Shown in pieces: positions 1 to 12,200 of a DNA stretch of 64,000 bases. The stretch is from Owenia fusiformis (lineage: Eukaryota; Annelida; Polychaeta; Sabellida; Oweniidae): the NCBI GenBank assembly GCA_903813345.2, contig CAIIXF020000007.1:38610671-38674670 (forward strand), read 5' to 3'. Both the position numbers and the translations under genes were made by a program. Below the pieces are notes generated by a model. It was not told the origin of the DNA. It searched no databases and saw only the letters and a program-made list of their open reading frames with translations. The first letter of the stretch is position 1, and every line of letters begins with the position of its first letter.

Positions 1-473
1 AGAGTATTCAATTAGAGAGTATTCAACCCAAGAGTATTCAATTAGAGAGTATTCAACCCAAGAGCATTCAATTAGAGAGTATTCAACCCAAGAGTATTCA
101 ATTAGAGAGTATTCAACCCAAGAATATTCAATTATAGAGTATTCAATCCAAGAATATTCAATTATAGAGTATTCAATCCAAGAGTATTCAATTAGAGAGT
201 ATTCAACCCAAGAATATTCAATTAGAGAGTATTCAACCCAAGAATATTCAATTAGAGAGTATTCAACCCAAGAGTATTCAATTAGAGAGTATTCAACCCA
301 AGAGCATTCAATTAGAGAGTATTCAACCCAAGAGTATTCAATTAGAGAGTATTAAACCTAAGAATGTTCAATTAGAGAGTATTCAACCCAAGAGTATTCA
401 ATTAGAGAGTATTCAACCCAAGAGTATTCAATTAGAGAGTATTCAACCCAAGAAAATTCAATTAGAGAGTAAT
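1..473. repeat. 30-bp minisatellite downstream of the partial EFHB copy
   Basis: About 16 tandem copies of a 30-bp unit are seen. The unit is itself a dimer of two related 15-mers, GAGTATTCAATTAGA and GAGTATTCAACCCAA. The array is cut by the left edge of the window, so its true length is unknown. The same array with the same right flank recurs at 54853-55838, in the same position relative to the EFHB stop codon. Because the unit is a multiple of 3 it can stay open in a reading frame, but nothing suggests it is translated. Confidence 0.97.
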
Positions 474-876
474 TGATTCAGCAGTTACATTATGTAATTG
501 AGTTATAATGCTAGTTACCAAATGGCTGAAACACAGATAAACATTAGTACTTTAGAAACATACTAAGATCAGTGTTTTCCAAAAATTGCTAACAGGCTAA
601 TGTTGTTCTTATATAGATCTCTCCAGAAAAATAATCCAGATTTAAATGTCAGTTTTGAAGTATTTTAAGTTTTGACGTATTCCAATTTATCATCAACTGT
701 TAATGAGTATTACATGTATGTTTTCTACCCCAAAAGTTTTGGAAATATATATGTATTCCAGTTTTTATCCATTCTTCACCTTAAGGCTGTGGTGTTTTTA
801 GACATGTTTGTTTACTTGACATAGTTACATGTATTCTTATCTAACGCCAATATAAATTTCCCAGGGTTCACTATGC

Positions 877-2786
877 TTATTCGACAATAATCCGTCCTGC
901 CTCGTTCTGATCAAGAACACTGCGGAAAAGTTCAATGCTAACTTGCCCCCGAGGGTCAAATGATGCGGCTTGGTCATATATTTTATCAAAGTCACCGAGA
1001 GTCATGTGGACACCAATGTTAGTGAATACTTGTCGGATCTGAAATTAAAAATTAAAGTAAGTTTAAGACACCAAGAGCAATTACATATTTTGGCAATGGG
1101 CACATTACAATCAATAATGTTTTATCACAATCAGCTCATAAATATGGCAACAAATAATTTGACAAAATGTCTGACGCATATTTTTTTACAATCGAAAGTT
1201 TGACATAATAGTTTGACATTCTTTGTGACAGAGAGAATAAACAAAACTCTTGTGACTTTGTATATGAAGTTTAAAGAATAAATACAGGATTAAAAAACAA
1301 TGATTAATTTCTCGCCTCCATATATGAGTGTTTTAGACAATGTGGAATAAAATAAAAAATAAATTCATGAGTACATACCTCTTCTTTTGGTCTAGCTCTA
1401 AGGAAGTCTTTCTCTGAAAGACCCCTAGTACTAAAGATGGATGGGTTAACCAGACCAAAGGCATCAGATTCATCACCATAATTTGTTCTATCACAAACAC
1501 GTCGGATTCTTGGCGCTGCCTTATCTGTGCGAATTGTGGGTACTCCATATGTTCTATAGTCTTTTGTTGAAATACCGCCCACTGTAGCATTAATCAAAGA
1601 TGCACTTGTTCTATGGTCCACCATTGCAGCGTCAATTTGCTTTTGAATCCTTCTTGGGGTTGATTCACGACTGGTCGGTGATTTAGCAACTAGATCTTTT
1701 TCTTTTACTAATTTTGGAGTTCCTGGATGTGACTGAATAACTTCAGGCTGACCAGTTGGCATTTTGTCCTTCCAGTTTAGGAAATTAGAGAATTCTATGT
1801 AGTTGATGTAACCGTCGCGATCGACGTCACAATAGTCCATAAGTTGCTCAAGTAGAACTGCATCAACTGGTAGATTGAACTGCACACATACTTCACGCAA
1901 TTCATTGATGTCCACTTTACCAGAACCATTCTGGAAATGAATTTGTAAAATTAACATCATATAATAATAATAAAGTAATCCATCAACAGATGAAACAGAA
2001 TTATATTGTGCCTGTGTGGTCCATTGATATCAATAATAATTGGTCACTTCAAGTTGTTAAGCTGGTAGGATGTGAAACAATTAGTTAATAATCGGGGATT
2101 ACTATGATCATTTAAGAGCAAATTATTCAATTTTAGTAATCGCAATCACTGTCTAAACTGATACAAAAGCCACTGATAAAATATTCTAAATTCTGATTTT
2201 TGAAGAGTATACATGTATTTTCAAAATCAATCAATCGAGTTCAGTAAATACATTTCAAGGTGGTCTCAAATGTTTACACAGGTATGATTGAAACTATGAA
2301 ATATCAACTGGGGCTCTTAATGATCAATTACTTCAATGTAAAATTCTTCTCCCAGTGAATTTATCATAGGCTGAGGTCGATAGAATTAATTTTTAAATTA
2401 AGATGGCATTGGTAATCGATCTGTGTTTATTTATAAATATTCTCTGAGAAAAAGATAATACTGGATTCTATTGGTGCTGCCATCTTTATATCGGCCCAGA
2501 ACCTATGGAATTTATCAAGCATGTTCTTACCAGTTTAATGTAACACATTTATTTAGTTCTTACCTTATCGTAGTGTTGGAATGCATGCAGTAAATCATGA
2601 AAATTGTGGTAGTTGGCCTTCTTGAGATGTTGTCTAATTGCAGCTAAAACCCCCCTGGTTCTTTCCTTCCCCCTCGGGTAATTGGTCGGGGACCTAGCAT
2701 GCATCAGATCTCCTGCCCCATACTCATCAGGCTTCACCATGATGCCAAATGTGTGGTCAGGTCCTACTTTAAGAGTATCTTTTATC
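877..2786 (-). pseudogene. EFHB: Partial duplicate of EFHB (last three exons only)
   Basis: Three exons match the last three exons of the complete gene at 56239-60731: 2786-2564, 1930-1379 and 1038-877 (stop codon 879-877). Splice sites and phases are intact. Compared with the complete copy I see two amino-acid changes: Pro for Leu in the N-Y-x-R-G motif of the first of these exons, and Gly for Asp in the M-T-L-x-D-F motif of the last exon. The middle exon is identical in protein sequence and has at least one silent change. Both canonical EF-hand loops are preserved. The first three exons, including the start, are absent and homology stops at about 2875, so this copy probably cannot make a normal protein. 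It could be transcribed as part of a fusion, or be an uncollapsed second haplotype. Confidence 0.9.
2367..2507. mobile_element. 141-bp MITE inserted in the left EFHB copy only
   Basis: This block is absent from the matching intron of the right EFHB copy, which reads straight through the site. It is flanked by a direct repeat GAATTTATCA (2357-2366 and 2508-2517), and its ends are an imperfect inverted repeat (TAGGCTGAGGTCGATA against TATCGGCCCAGAACCTA). The 9-10 bp target duplication is typical of Mutator-like elements; that family call is inference. Confidence 0.88.
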
Positions 2787-2869
2787 CTGGAAGAAATAGT
2801 ATAATACATATAAATAAATAATGAAATTACATGTATAATTTGACAATGAAATACATGCATAATTTCAGA

Positions 2870-2880
2870 TTAAAAAGACT
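2870..2880. other. Duplication breakpoint in EFHB intron 3
   Basis: The left and right EFHB copies align closely through the intron to about 2875 (58257 in the right copy) and then become unrelated. To the right of this point the left copy runs into the truncated cysteine-rich gene, while the right copy continues into EFHB exon 3. This is the point where a tandem duplication, or an assembly join, occurred. Confidence 0.8.
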
Positions 2881-3029
2881 TTTGGATCACCCCTCGTATA
2901 TATCTTCGTCGTGAGTAACTAGGGACACCATATTGACCATGCTTACTAGGTTACGTCTTTGAAAACATTTAACAATCGATGTTTGTTGAGATGGACATCA
3001 GTGATATCGTTTAGAGTATGCTATTTTAG

Positions 3030-4735
3030 ACTGCGCAGATTTAGACAAGGTGACTTGTGATGAGGATCCATGCTCCGATGTGGACACTTCAGATGGTGTC
3101 ATTTGCCTGTAAGTTTCATTTTCAATATATTTTCACATTTCATAACGAAACATTCGATTGCCTGATATTACTTTGATAAAAGTAAAACACCATAATGTTG
3201 AACTCGCCTCTATAACTTTCGCTACCAGAAGCCTTCACAGGATGACTTTGGGTTCATTTCCTTATAAAGGGACCCAACACCTTACAAAACTTCTTAACGG
3301 AGAGGAATAAGGGGAAATGCTTGCCGGATTCTGAATCTGTGTATTTTTTAATGATTTTTCACCGTCTTAGAATTTCAATTTTTATCCTTTGAAAAATGAG
3401 ATTTGCATTGTTTTCCAATTAGAAAAATGAGTAAACATGAATAGCTCGAAATCTAACGGTGAGATTTTGTTTTAAAAAATCATGGATATCAAGGCTAAAT
3501 ATAGCTATACAGTAAACATAAAAAAGCAATGCTTGGTCTCTTCATATTCACACAAAAAATTAATTAGTAAATGAGGTTTGATATTTGTGAGAATACGTTG
3601 TACGAGATGCAATGCTCTACAAACACCAGACTACAGGGTGGATTAGGATCAATGACACACATGAAAATTTATTTAAAAATATTTCATGATAATTATCTCA
3701 AACAAAAGCAGTTAGCGAAGGATACGTTTCATTACACTCAATAAATAGTTATCACTTTTGACTATATATACAAATCTCATGGGAATGTATTCCCATCTGC
3801 TCAAGATATCATATTTTAGCTTCGAAAATCACAATCGTTGGATAATACATTTGTCTCAGAATGATAGGCCACCCTGTAGCAATGTAGCTATCACTTGAAG
3901 TGGACCCTTGAGAATAATGAACTTACTTTCAAATTGGTCTTGCTTCTGTGGTGTATGTGGCTTTTTAGCAAATCTGCCACGCTCATTTCTTTCCAGAACC
4001 ATCTTGTTCACATGTATCACTAGGCTATACGCGCATGTATAGACATATGACATAGAAATACATATAAATTATATATTGCACCTGTATTTACTTACATGGG
4101 AATATTCCCTTTGGAAAAATGCAAATGCATGAACATATGTTTTCATCTTATATATGACTTCAAGCTAACATATTATTTCATATTTATATTTTCATAGTTA
4201 GTCTAACATAAATAATAGATCCATGAGAACAATATTCTTTGTTTTCTTAAAAATTGATGGGTTTACTGTGAATTCAATAAATTACAATTTGCAAGGGGTA
4301 AGTATACTGTATGACCTTAGTTGCAAAGTACTGTTTATATATGCAGCTTAATAGCATAAAATATGTTGAATGAAGCATATGGTGCGGATTAGTCGTGTGA
4401 CACACAAACTGACCAATACATGAGGGTATTAGCTACTTTTCACATAAACCAAATGAGGACAGTGCTTTTATTTCAACTGGGAGCTTACCTCCACACGACT
4501 GACCATGTGACCATGGTGGTGGGTCCCTTTAAGGAGAGGGGTATATATTTTATATGAAGTTTAATGGTAGCCTTTATTATAATAAGCGTCCAAACGTTAC
4601 ACCTGTTACTGTTCCACGTTTAACATTTTGTTTTAATGTTCTTGTAGTTCCAACAACTGTGGTGGATGTAATAAAGTTTGTTACCAGAACTGCAGAAGAT
4701 TATACAGTTGCCCGATGCTAAATAATATTGAATGA
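3030..4735 (+). pseudogene. 3' two exons of a secreted cysteine-rich protein paralogue
   Basis: Two exons, 3030-3108 and 4648-4735 (stop TGA 4733-4735), correspond in length, phase and sequence to exons 4 and 5 of the complete gene at 6157-16687. The first has the C-x4-D-P-C motif and ends V-I-C-L across the splice. The second has S-N-N-C-G-G-C-N-K-V-C-Y and ends with C-P-M-L-N before a short tail. Donor GTAAGT and acceptors TTTTAG and TTGTAG are intact. No signal-peptide exon or exon 2/3 equivalent lies upstream in this window, because the EFHB duplicate abuts only 155 bp away. It is probably a remnant created by the duplication breakpoint. A complete copy may lie left of the window. Confidence 0.75.
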
Positions 4736-5083
4736 ATATTTAATGAATAGAATAAACACATCATGAATGAAAGATGTAAAAACAATGGCTGGCTATTCTG
4801 TTGCATATATGAAGAGCTTTCCGAAGTTTTTATGATAACTTTAAAACTTTAAGTACTGATGATAGGACAGGTGTCCGACTAGCAAACAATACACCTATCC
4901 CAAAATGTTCAGAGCTGAGGAATGCAATAGTTGACACGCTTATCAAATATTCCACTTTGTTTATATTTTTCATTGTACTGGAGGAATCCTGGCCATTTCA
5001 TTTGTTGAACATTATTCGTACAGTTCAACCATGCCACCATAACTTGTGCGGAACGCACTAAACGAAGTGCAGCTTGTGTGTTA
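4736..5083. other. Non-coding spacer
   Basis: AT-rich sequence between the truncated cysteine-rich paralogue and the next transposon-like element. I see no exon, RNA gene or clear repeat here. Confidence 0.5.
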
Positions 5084-5716
5084 CACCCCAGTCACATTTT
5101 CAACGGCGAGCGTGTGGTCTATCATTTCTGCGGTCAGTAACATTTCTACGCTCGCCGTGGAATTTCTGCGGTCTGATACTCTTGCAGTCACATTTTCTAC
5201 GGAAGCCGCGTGGCAAGTTTCTGAATTTCTTTTGATTAACATTAATTCTTCTTTTTATTTTATCTACATCAGTACAATTTGTAAATGTTATTTGCAGTGT
5301 TGGGATATACAAGTGCAAGTGAAATATAAGTTACTGTGGTATCAGTGACCTTACATCAAACAGTATACGTATTGTGTTGTGTTTACAGCAAACATATGAC
5401 CGAAAACTGACATAAAATCTGTTTTCAAGCGTACATTACCCATCAAACCCTACAGCAGACGCAAGTCGACGACAAACCCGACGTGCGGTCACCGTTGGAC
5501 CTTTTTGCGGTCTGGCAACGGCCTGTTGATTTCTTCGGGGACCGCAGGAAATGAACAAATATTATAACTCCGAGTTATAATTTTATAATTTCTACGGCTA
5601 CCCTGCGGCCTGTAAAAACTGGATGCCGAACGGAGACCGCAAGGGCCGCAGAAATTCACTGATTTTATGATCTGCGGTCGATGCACGGCCGCTGTACGAC
5701 AAATGTGACTGGGGTG
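5084..5716. mobile_element. 633-bp MITE with TTA target duplication
   Basis: The element starts CACCCCAGTCACATTT and ends AAATGTGACTGGGGTG, a perfect 16-bp terminal inverted repeat, and TTA flanks both ends (5081-5083 and 5717-5719). The interior is rich in TTCTGCGGTC-like motifs and has no long meaningful reading frame. A 3-bp TTA duplication fits PIF/Harbinger-type transposition; this is inference from the duplication only. Confidence 0.85.
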
Positions 5717-6156
5717 TTAATTATGTGTTTTCAAATGTAATTCTGCATTACAGAGGTCGCGTCATGATTAATAATGGAATATATGTATTCATGGAATATA
5801 AATTGTAAACTATTGAATCAAGTATACTCGTAGATGTCTCGACGTTCTTTCTATAAAAGTCATATTAATAGAACCAAGGAACATATACTAATAATATTTA
5901 GTCCACTGGACTTAAATTACTGCACCGGGTCAATCAATTAGAATAATGATGCCCTTTACTTGATTGAAATTCGACACTAATGACAAATTGAGTTAAATTG
6001 GCTTTAATTCATGATCAAAACGCAAGATGGAGAAGATTGGTGATAATGATTTTGAAAACAATATCATTTTACATCCATTGTTTCGAATTTTAATGATAGA
6101 CTGTGCTCTGTTACTACATACGGTAATTGTTTTAAATAATCGCAAGCAGACAAGCC

Positions 6157-6256
6157 ATGATGGGAACGATGACTGCGCTTATTACGCTAGGATGTGCATC
6201 TCTCGTAAACACTGCAGCATATCATTGTCAATACCCCTGTCCCCCGCGACGTTTTG
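6157..6256 (+). CDS. Signal-peptide exon of the cysteine-rich gene
   Basis: ATG ATG at 6157 opens 33 codons plus one base and ends G|GTAAGT. It encodes a hydrophobic leader followed by Y-H-C-Q-Y-P-C-P-P-R-R-F. A longer frame over the same bases (6027-6260) is out of phase with the splice and lacks these features, so I chose this start. A third in-frame ATG lies at codon 5. Confidence 0.8.
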
Positions 6257-9200
6257 GTAAGTACAACGGTTTTTGATTCATCGAATTTGCGCTGCTCGTT
6301 GTCAATTCTGCTGATTTTGAAATATAAAAAAAACAGAATGACGACTGTTTTTTCTGTAAACATTAAAGCTTTTGAAAATAGTCAGATAGTTATTAATAAA
6401 TTACATTTTTACATTTACAAGTTTCCCAAGTCTTGCTCTTTATTTTTTGGATTTTATGAACCCCGCTTCATTATTCATATCAACAAAGAATGTTTTGTGT
6501 AAATGGTGCCGTGTAAATTACAGACTGATCTGAACATTGTATAAAAACGTTGGAGACACCGTAAAATAAAGAGATATGTCTCCCATTGACGACAGATACA
6601 TCTCACTCTATCTCTTTGTTTTGAGGGGGTTCAATAGGCATATTTCTGAAAGTTTCTGCTGAGATCACACAATTTCATTTTAACCAAAGGAATGAACTAG
6701 AAACTAAAACAAACAGAGGGGATAAATAATGATAAATATATTTATTCATCTAGGTACATTGGTGAATTGTTTCGCTGATCCATGTGAAGGATCCAAACCA
6801 AAATGTCCGGCATGTCAAGCTGCAACTTGTCAGTAAGGCATTAGTATTATAAATGGACAATTTGTTTAATATATTAATAGCTAGGAGGCAGCACTTGTGT
6901 TGGTAGGGCCAGAATGCAAGTCATGACATGGACATAACATGAGATAAGACCTCTATAATTTTGTTGACATTCGAATTGTGCTTAAAGGGTGACGCATAGC
7001 CTTGCCCAAGTCGGTATTTTTTTTACTTATCTGATCTTGAATTATTACCGCCTTGTACAATCCAATACATCTCTGCTGTTATTATGCTCAAATATTCAAC
7101 GGTTTCGAGATTTCCATAATATCTACGCTATCAGGGGTATCGCGAAACCTTATTGATTGACAGATGTCGCGTGGACACGACGCGTGACTTCAGGCTGAAT
7201 GTCCAATCAAAACGTTATTAGGTTGAGCTGCATAAACAAAACAAACTTCCCATCTACGACTTGAAATTCAATGATATGATCGAGTGTTTCTTTAGAGTTA
7301 CAATATATTCATCCTCCGATCACAGGGCTTCAAAATCCAGATTATTCTTTCTTTTTACCCCCTGCGATAGGCAGTTAGCATTTCCCCGATTAAGAACTCG
7401 CAATCTGATTGGCTGTCGCAATACTGCGACAGAAATCATGTACAAGTCATTGCACATAATAAGATCACGTGATTCATTTTAATCGAGCGCTTCCAAATTG
7501 GTTATTGCAGGGGGAAGAAGGAGGTATGGATTGTGGACACCTGCTTAGGAGGATGCAATATATTATGTTATTAAATGTATATTGGAAGGTAAGAGTCATT
7601 AATATAAATTAAAACATGCGATTCAATGTTGATTTAAAACTGATTTCGCGATGAAAATGCACGAAGACCTCGTCCTATGTAGCGGGTCATGTTGTCGTCG
7701 ATCGGTGATTTAATCTCAGCCTACATGTTCACTGGGGGGTATCGTGATGCAACAACACCGTGTTGTTGCATCAAGATGGCCAGACATCCGGTGTTAGATT
7801 TTCGTACGATATTTTGTTTCCCAATTTAAACCCATTTCTAGGACGAGTTTCTCAATCAACCATACACGTGCAGTTAGCGCACGATCTATATTTAAAGAAA
7901 TTGTCATTAGTATACATGTAGCATCATCAAGAAGCAATAAGTTCACGGTTTTAGTTCCTCACTATTGATGCAACAACACCAAACCGAAGATGCAACAACA
8001 CTCCTCTAGATTTGAGCAATGATGCAGCAACACCAATTAATAGTATAATTTCAGAAGACCATAAATCTCGAGAGGAACAGATTTTTAAATGCTACGATTG
8101 CGACACCGTTACCCATTACCCATTTGCGTTCTTCTCAAGGCATTCAAAATACACGTCCTGCGGGCGAAGATTCTTTACATATATTTTCAAAAATTTATAC
8201 TTTTAAATATCATAATGTACTGGACGTTGTTCTATAACATAGTTCAATCGCCTTTAACATGGCAAGCTACAGTAACCCAATCTATTTTCATAAACCACTG
8301 TTCCATAGCTTGATGACCCTGACTCCATTTAGTATCATTCAAAATGGTGGACAAACATCTTTCGTTCTCGGTAAACATGACGAGCTATTGGAAATTATCT
8401 GTCATCCATCTGTAGAACAGTGATAAACTAGATATAGTAGATGTACGTTACCACTGTTTATAAAAATATAGCTAAAACAGTTTCACTGTAACATTCGTGA
8501 GCTTATCGGAGAACATTTCAAAAAGCATGTTAATGAGATGATTGCTTCATCTATGATATGATATGATTCTTTATTTCCTCCAATTTGGAGAGCCAACGAG
8601 TAAAAACGTCTAATTGACTTTATTAGAAAGGCCGTTTAGTTACACGTTTAATGGAAATCTTGCACAGTGCACATGTAGAAGTATTGTTCTCTGTGGATTC
8701 GTTCTCTCCGACTAAGTAAAAAGGTAAACAAAAGTGATAGGATTTAGGGCCCAAAAAGGTAAACTGATAGGGGTACAGTAATCCCAGATTCCCCCCGGGC
8801 CCTCGGGACATATCATATTGTCTCTCGGAATAAAACCAATATTGAATCCCTCTTAGTAAATAACCTCTATATAATAGCATTGTATAACTGCAATATCATT
8901 AAACCAACACTCATCCTATACAACTCTTGAGAACGATGTACAACTCCTGGATAGCGTACACGACTCCTGAGCAGCGTATACAACTCTTCAACTTGATAAA
9001 TGACGTCATACTTAGGGTGGGATAACAAAGGATATACAATATATAGGGGTTATGCACTGGGAGGTTTTGGATACAGGGAATATCCTGAGGGATATACAAT
9101 ATATCTTCCCGAGGGACCGAAGGGACCGAGGGAAGATGTATTGTATATCCCAAGGGATATTCCATGTATCCAAACCCACCGTGCATAACTGGTGTATCTC

Positions 9201-12200
9201 ATACTTGAGTGGGTTTAGGGTAGATATAACCTTTTCCACCTTTTTCAAATGACAAGATATTTATATTTAACATTTTCGTAATATTCTTTCGTTCAATACA
9301 ATGAAATTGTAACATTTAAACTTAAAAAATTTAAATTTTAAAATTAAAAAATTAAAACTTTTGATATTTAAACTTTTTTAAACTTTTGAAAAATTCCCGG
9401 GAGCGGGATGGATATATTATATCTGCCCGCATTTGGCCTGGAGCGGGACATATACAATATATCCTGCCCGCTCCTCAGATATGATATATATTCCCGAGTG
9501 ATATCTACCCCAAACCCACTTAAGTATGAGATACACAATTGGAGACCTCTCTTGAGGTCAACTGTCAAAATTGTATACCGATACTGTAAACCTTGAAAGT
9601 TCTGTTGACCGAGACCGGAGATCTAGGTCAACAGTACTCTCAGTGTTTACTGTTGAGGTATACACTTTGGTCAGTTGACCAAATAGAGAGGTGAACAATT
9701 GTTTGTTAGTCCGAAGAATATAATAATTGGACGAATATATAATCGAATATCAAGTGAACATATTTGATAAGTAAAAGTATCATATTTTAGCAAAAAATCT
9801 CAAAACCGTCGAATACTTGTAATTTTTTACACAACTTATTTTTTCAAAATTAAAAAAATCAACATTCAAAAAACATTTTTTCAAAAGTAGCGGTCAACAG
9901 TACCTAGTAGCGGTCAGCAGTACATATTGTTGACCGCTCATCAACCAATCAGAAATGAGTATTTCAATTGAGGTACAAACAACACAAAATGACTGATATC
10001 TGTTGTCTTTCCATGATTATATTAGTTATTTGTATACAATTTCCATACGGTAAATCAAGGGCATTTAATTTAGAAAATGTTCGTATAATAATCTTTATTT
10101 TTCAGATACAAATACATTAAGAAACCAAACAAAATACGTTTCATTCATGGACCACGGACTCAAGCGTTTTATTCATGTCCCGACCAACACCTGCAAACGG
10201 GACATAAAACAGTTTCTCTTGTTGTTCAATGATACATTATATTGGCGTTTTTGCATCAGCACATTGGAGTTATTGTATCATCGATAATAAACAGAGTGGT
10301 GTTGTTGCATCAATAGTGAGGAATTAAAACCGCGAATTTATAGCTTCTTGATGATGCTTACTCCCGTCGAGAGCTACTTAGATTTTGAAAGTATAGCTCT
10401 CTATCGCTAGAATCAACAGCTTAAGAATCCTGACTTCAAAGAAAATTTCAGGGAATTCAGCTGACTCATGTTGCACATTATATACCTGAAAATGTATCCT
10501 ACATCGCCATCTTTCATTCAGCTCAACTATAGAACGTCTCACTGCCCTATGTATCGATCAGGACTTCATTTTATTGGTCGTGTCAAAAGTTTTGGCCAGG
10601 TATATTCAATATGGCGGCTTGACGTTTCCCAAGTTGCGCATGCGTCGATAGTATTTCCGTTTAACCGCCATATTGGAAATGGGTATCGAACAATAAACGA
10701 TTAGAACTCCTGATCGCCATAGAAGCACATCCGCGATCCTACATGCACGGGGAAAGTAGACACATATGAGCCCATAATGTAGGCTACAGTTTGAGACAAA
10801 CAGCAAGCCGTTGACTGGCGCTGATCAAAATTAGATGTCACAATTCTTCAGCTGGGAGATCCTCACGATGGAGAGCTATACTTTCAAAATCTAACATGGT
10901 AGCTCTCGACGTGAGTAAGATGATGCTACATGTATACTAACGACAGTTTTTCAAAATATAGATCATGCGCTAGCTGCATGTGTATGATTATTGAGCAACT
11001 CGTCCTAGAAATGGGTTTAAATTGGGAAAACAAAATATCGTTCGAAAATCGATCACCGGAAGTCTGGCCATCTTGATGCAACAACACGGTGTTGTTGCAT
11101 CACGATACCCCCAGTGATGTTCAGCGATCGTTTCAACGTTTATTGTTGAAATCTTCTCACCTTTGGTTATCCGATCGATGCCCCGGCATCCACTAAACTC
11201 TCATTAATATTTATCTGATAAAATATTTGTATTTTCATGATGAATTCGCGCTCAGATTCGTGCAAGACTTGTTCCTGAAAAGTCCCGATGAAAAGTGTAC
11301 TTGTGTTTTTGACCGTGCATAATAATGAGCTAACGCTACAGGGCCGTCGTTGATTGGTCAAATTTTACCGACATCAACAAACTGTCGGTAAAGCACGTGG
11401 CTTTCTCTTTGGTACAAGGCGGTCATAATAGAAATCAAGATAAGTAAAAGAGACCGACTTGGGCAAGGCTAGGTGACGCATAACGTTTAGCAAATCGAAC
11501 GCTCGTTTCTGGTGTTGCTCACCGTTTAGTATAAAAGGCCCGATCCCAGAATATATTTGTGTATAATAAGGAAAAATTGGCATCTAAATTTCCCCATAAC
11601 GTAATAGCACACAGCTTGGCATATGAAATATCCTACAAATGAAACAAAGCAAGACAAACCGGTTTCTAATACAAGGATTTATATTGGCTGTTGTACATGT
11701 ATTCTTTGATCGCAATCACTCTTTGGATAACGTTTTCAAAATCATTATAAACGGATTACTTTATCTCAAAGACAATTTCAATAAACTGGATTTTACAGAA
11801 CTCCCTTTATTTCTTAAAAATGGACTGATCCAGTTGATTCGCCTGGAGCCGCCATATTGTTTTTATACGGGATGCTAATCGGAACCCTTTAAACATTTAA
11901 ATGGTAGTCTTTCGAAACACTGTGGCTAGTCGATCTATGTGGATGCAGTCATTTATATGTAATGTATCGTGGGTACTCGCGTACATTATGGGGAATGGGA
12001 TCATTGCAAAAATATGACAGCAAATCGAGGTAAGTGATCTCAGAGTTTCTACTTAACATTGTGACTTGAAATCTTGCACACATATTCAATATACATAGTA
12101 TGACAATGTGTGAAAGTTTCAGCTACCATATTCCTGTTATAGGGAAGATATTTGAAAAACATTTCGTAAACGTCAACATATATGTATAAAATGGATGCAC

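Larger units (their letters stand above)
7730..11116. mobile_element. 3.4-kb nested inverted-repeat element with 5-bp target duplication
   Basis: The ends CACTGGGG and CCCCAGTG lie inside direct repeats ATGTT (7725-7729 and 11117-11121). Its arms carry a 27-bp palindrome near each tip and match for about 200 bp (about 7730-7940 against 10925-11116). The interior is a stack of smaller hairpins: 9047-9189, 9190-9537, 9535-9703, and a pair at about 10352-10407 against 10867-10935. There is no transposase-like reading frame. A related single end lies at about 45855. Confidence 0.8.
6997..11471. mobile_element. MULE-like composite element with 9-bp target duplication
   Basis: The left end TAGCCTTGCCCAAGTCGGT is mirrored perfectly at the right end, and the whole is flanked by the 9-bp repeat GGTGACGCA (6988-6996 and 11472-11480). 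The underlying element is the same 577-bp MITE that sits at 13584-14160, in reverse orientation. It is expanded here to 4475 bp by two insertions: 7310-7555, and 7730-11116 with flanking sequence. It has no transposase gene. The 9-bp duplication and long inverted ends fit the Mutator-like superfamily. Confidence 0.88.

Noticed and set aside
1-473. CRISPR-like regular array
   Set aside because: The repeats are contiguous with no unique spacers, the DNA is eukaryotic, and the same array recurs at 54853-55838; it is a minisatellite.
6027-6260. 77-residue frame overlapping the signal-peptide exon
   Set aside because: It is out of phase with the splice to exon 2, while the frame from 6157 gives a signal peptide and joins four further exons.
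9000-9252. Several overlapping frames on both strands
   Set aside because: They are mirror images produced by the hairpin at 9047-9189 and do not resemble any protein.
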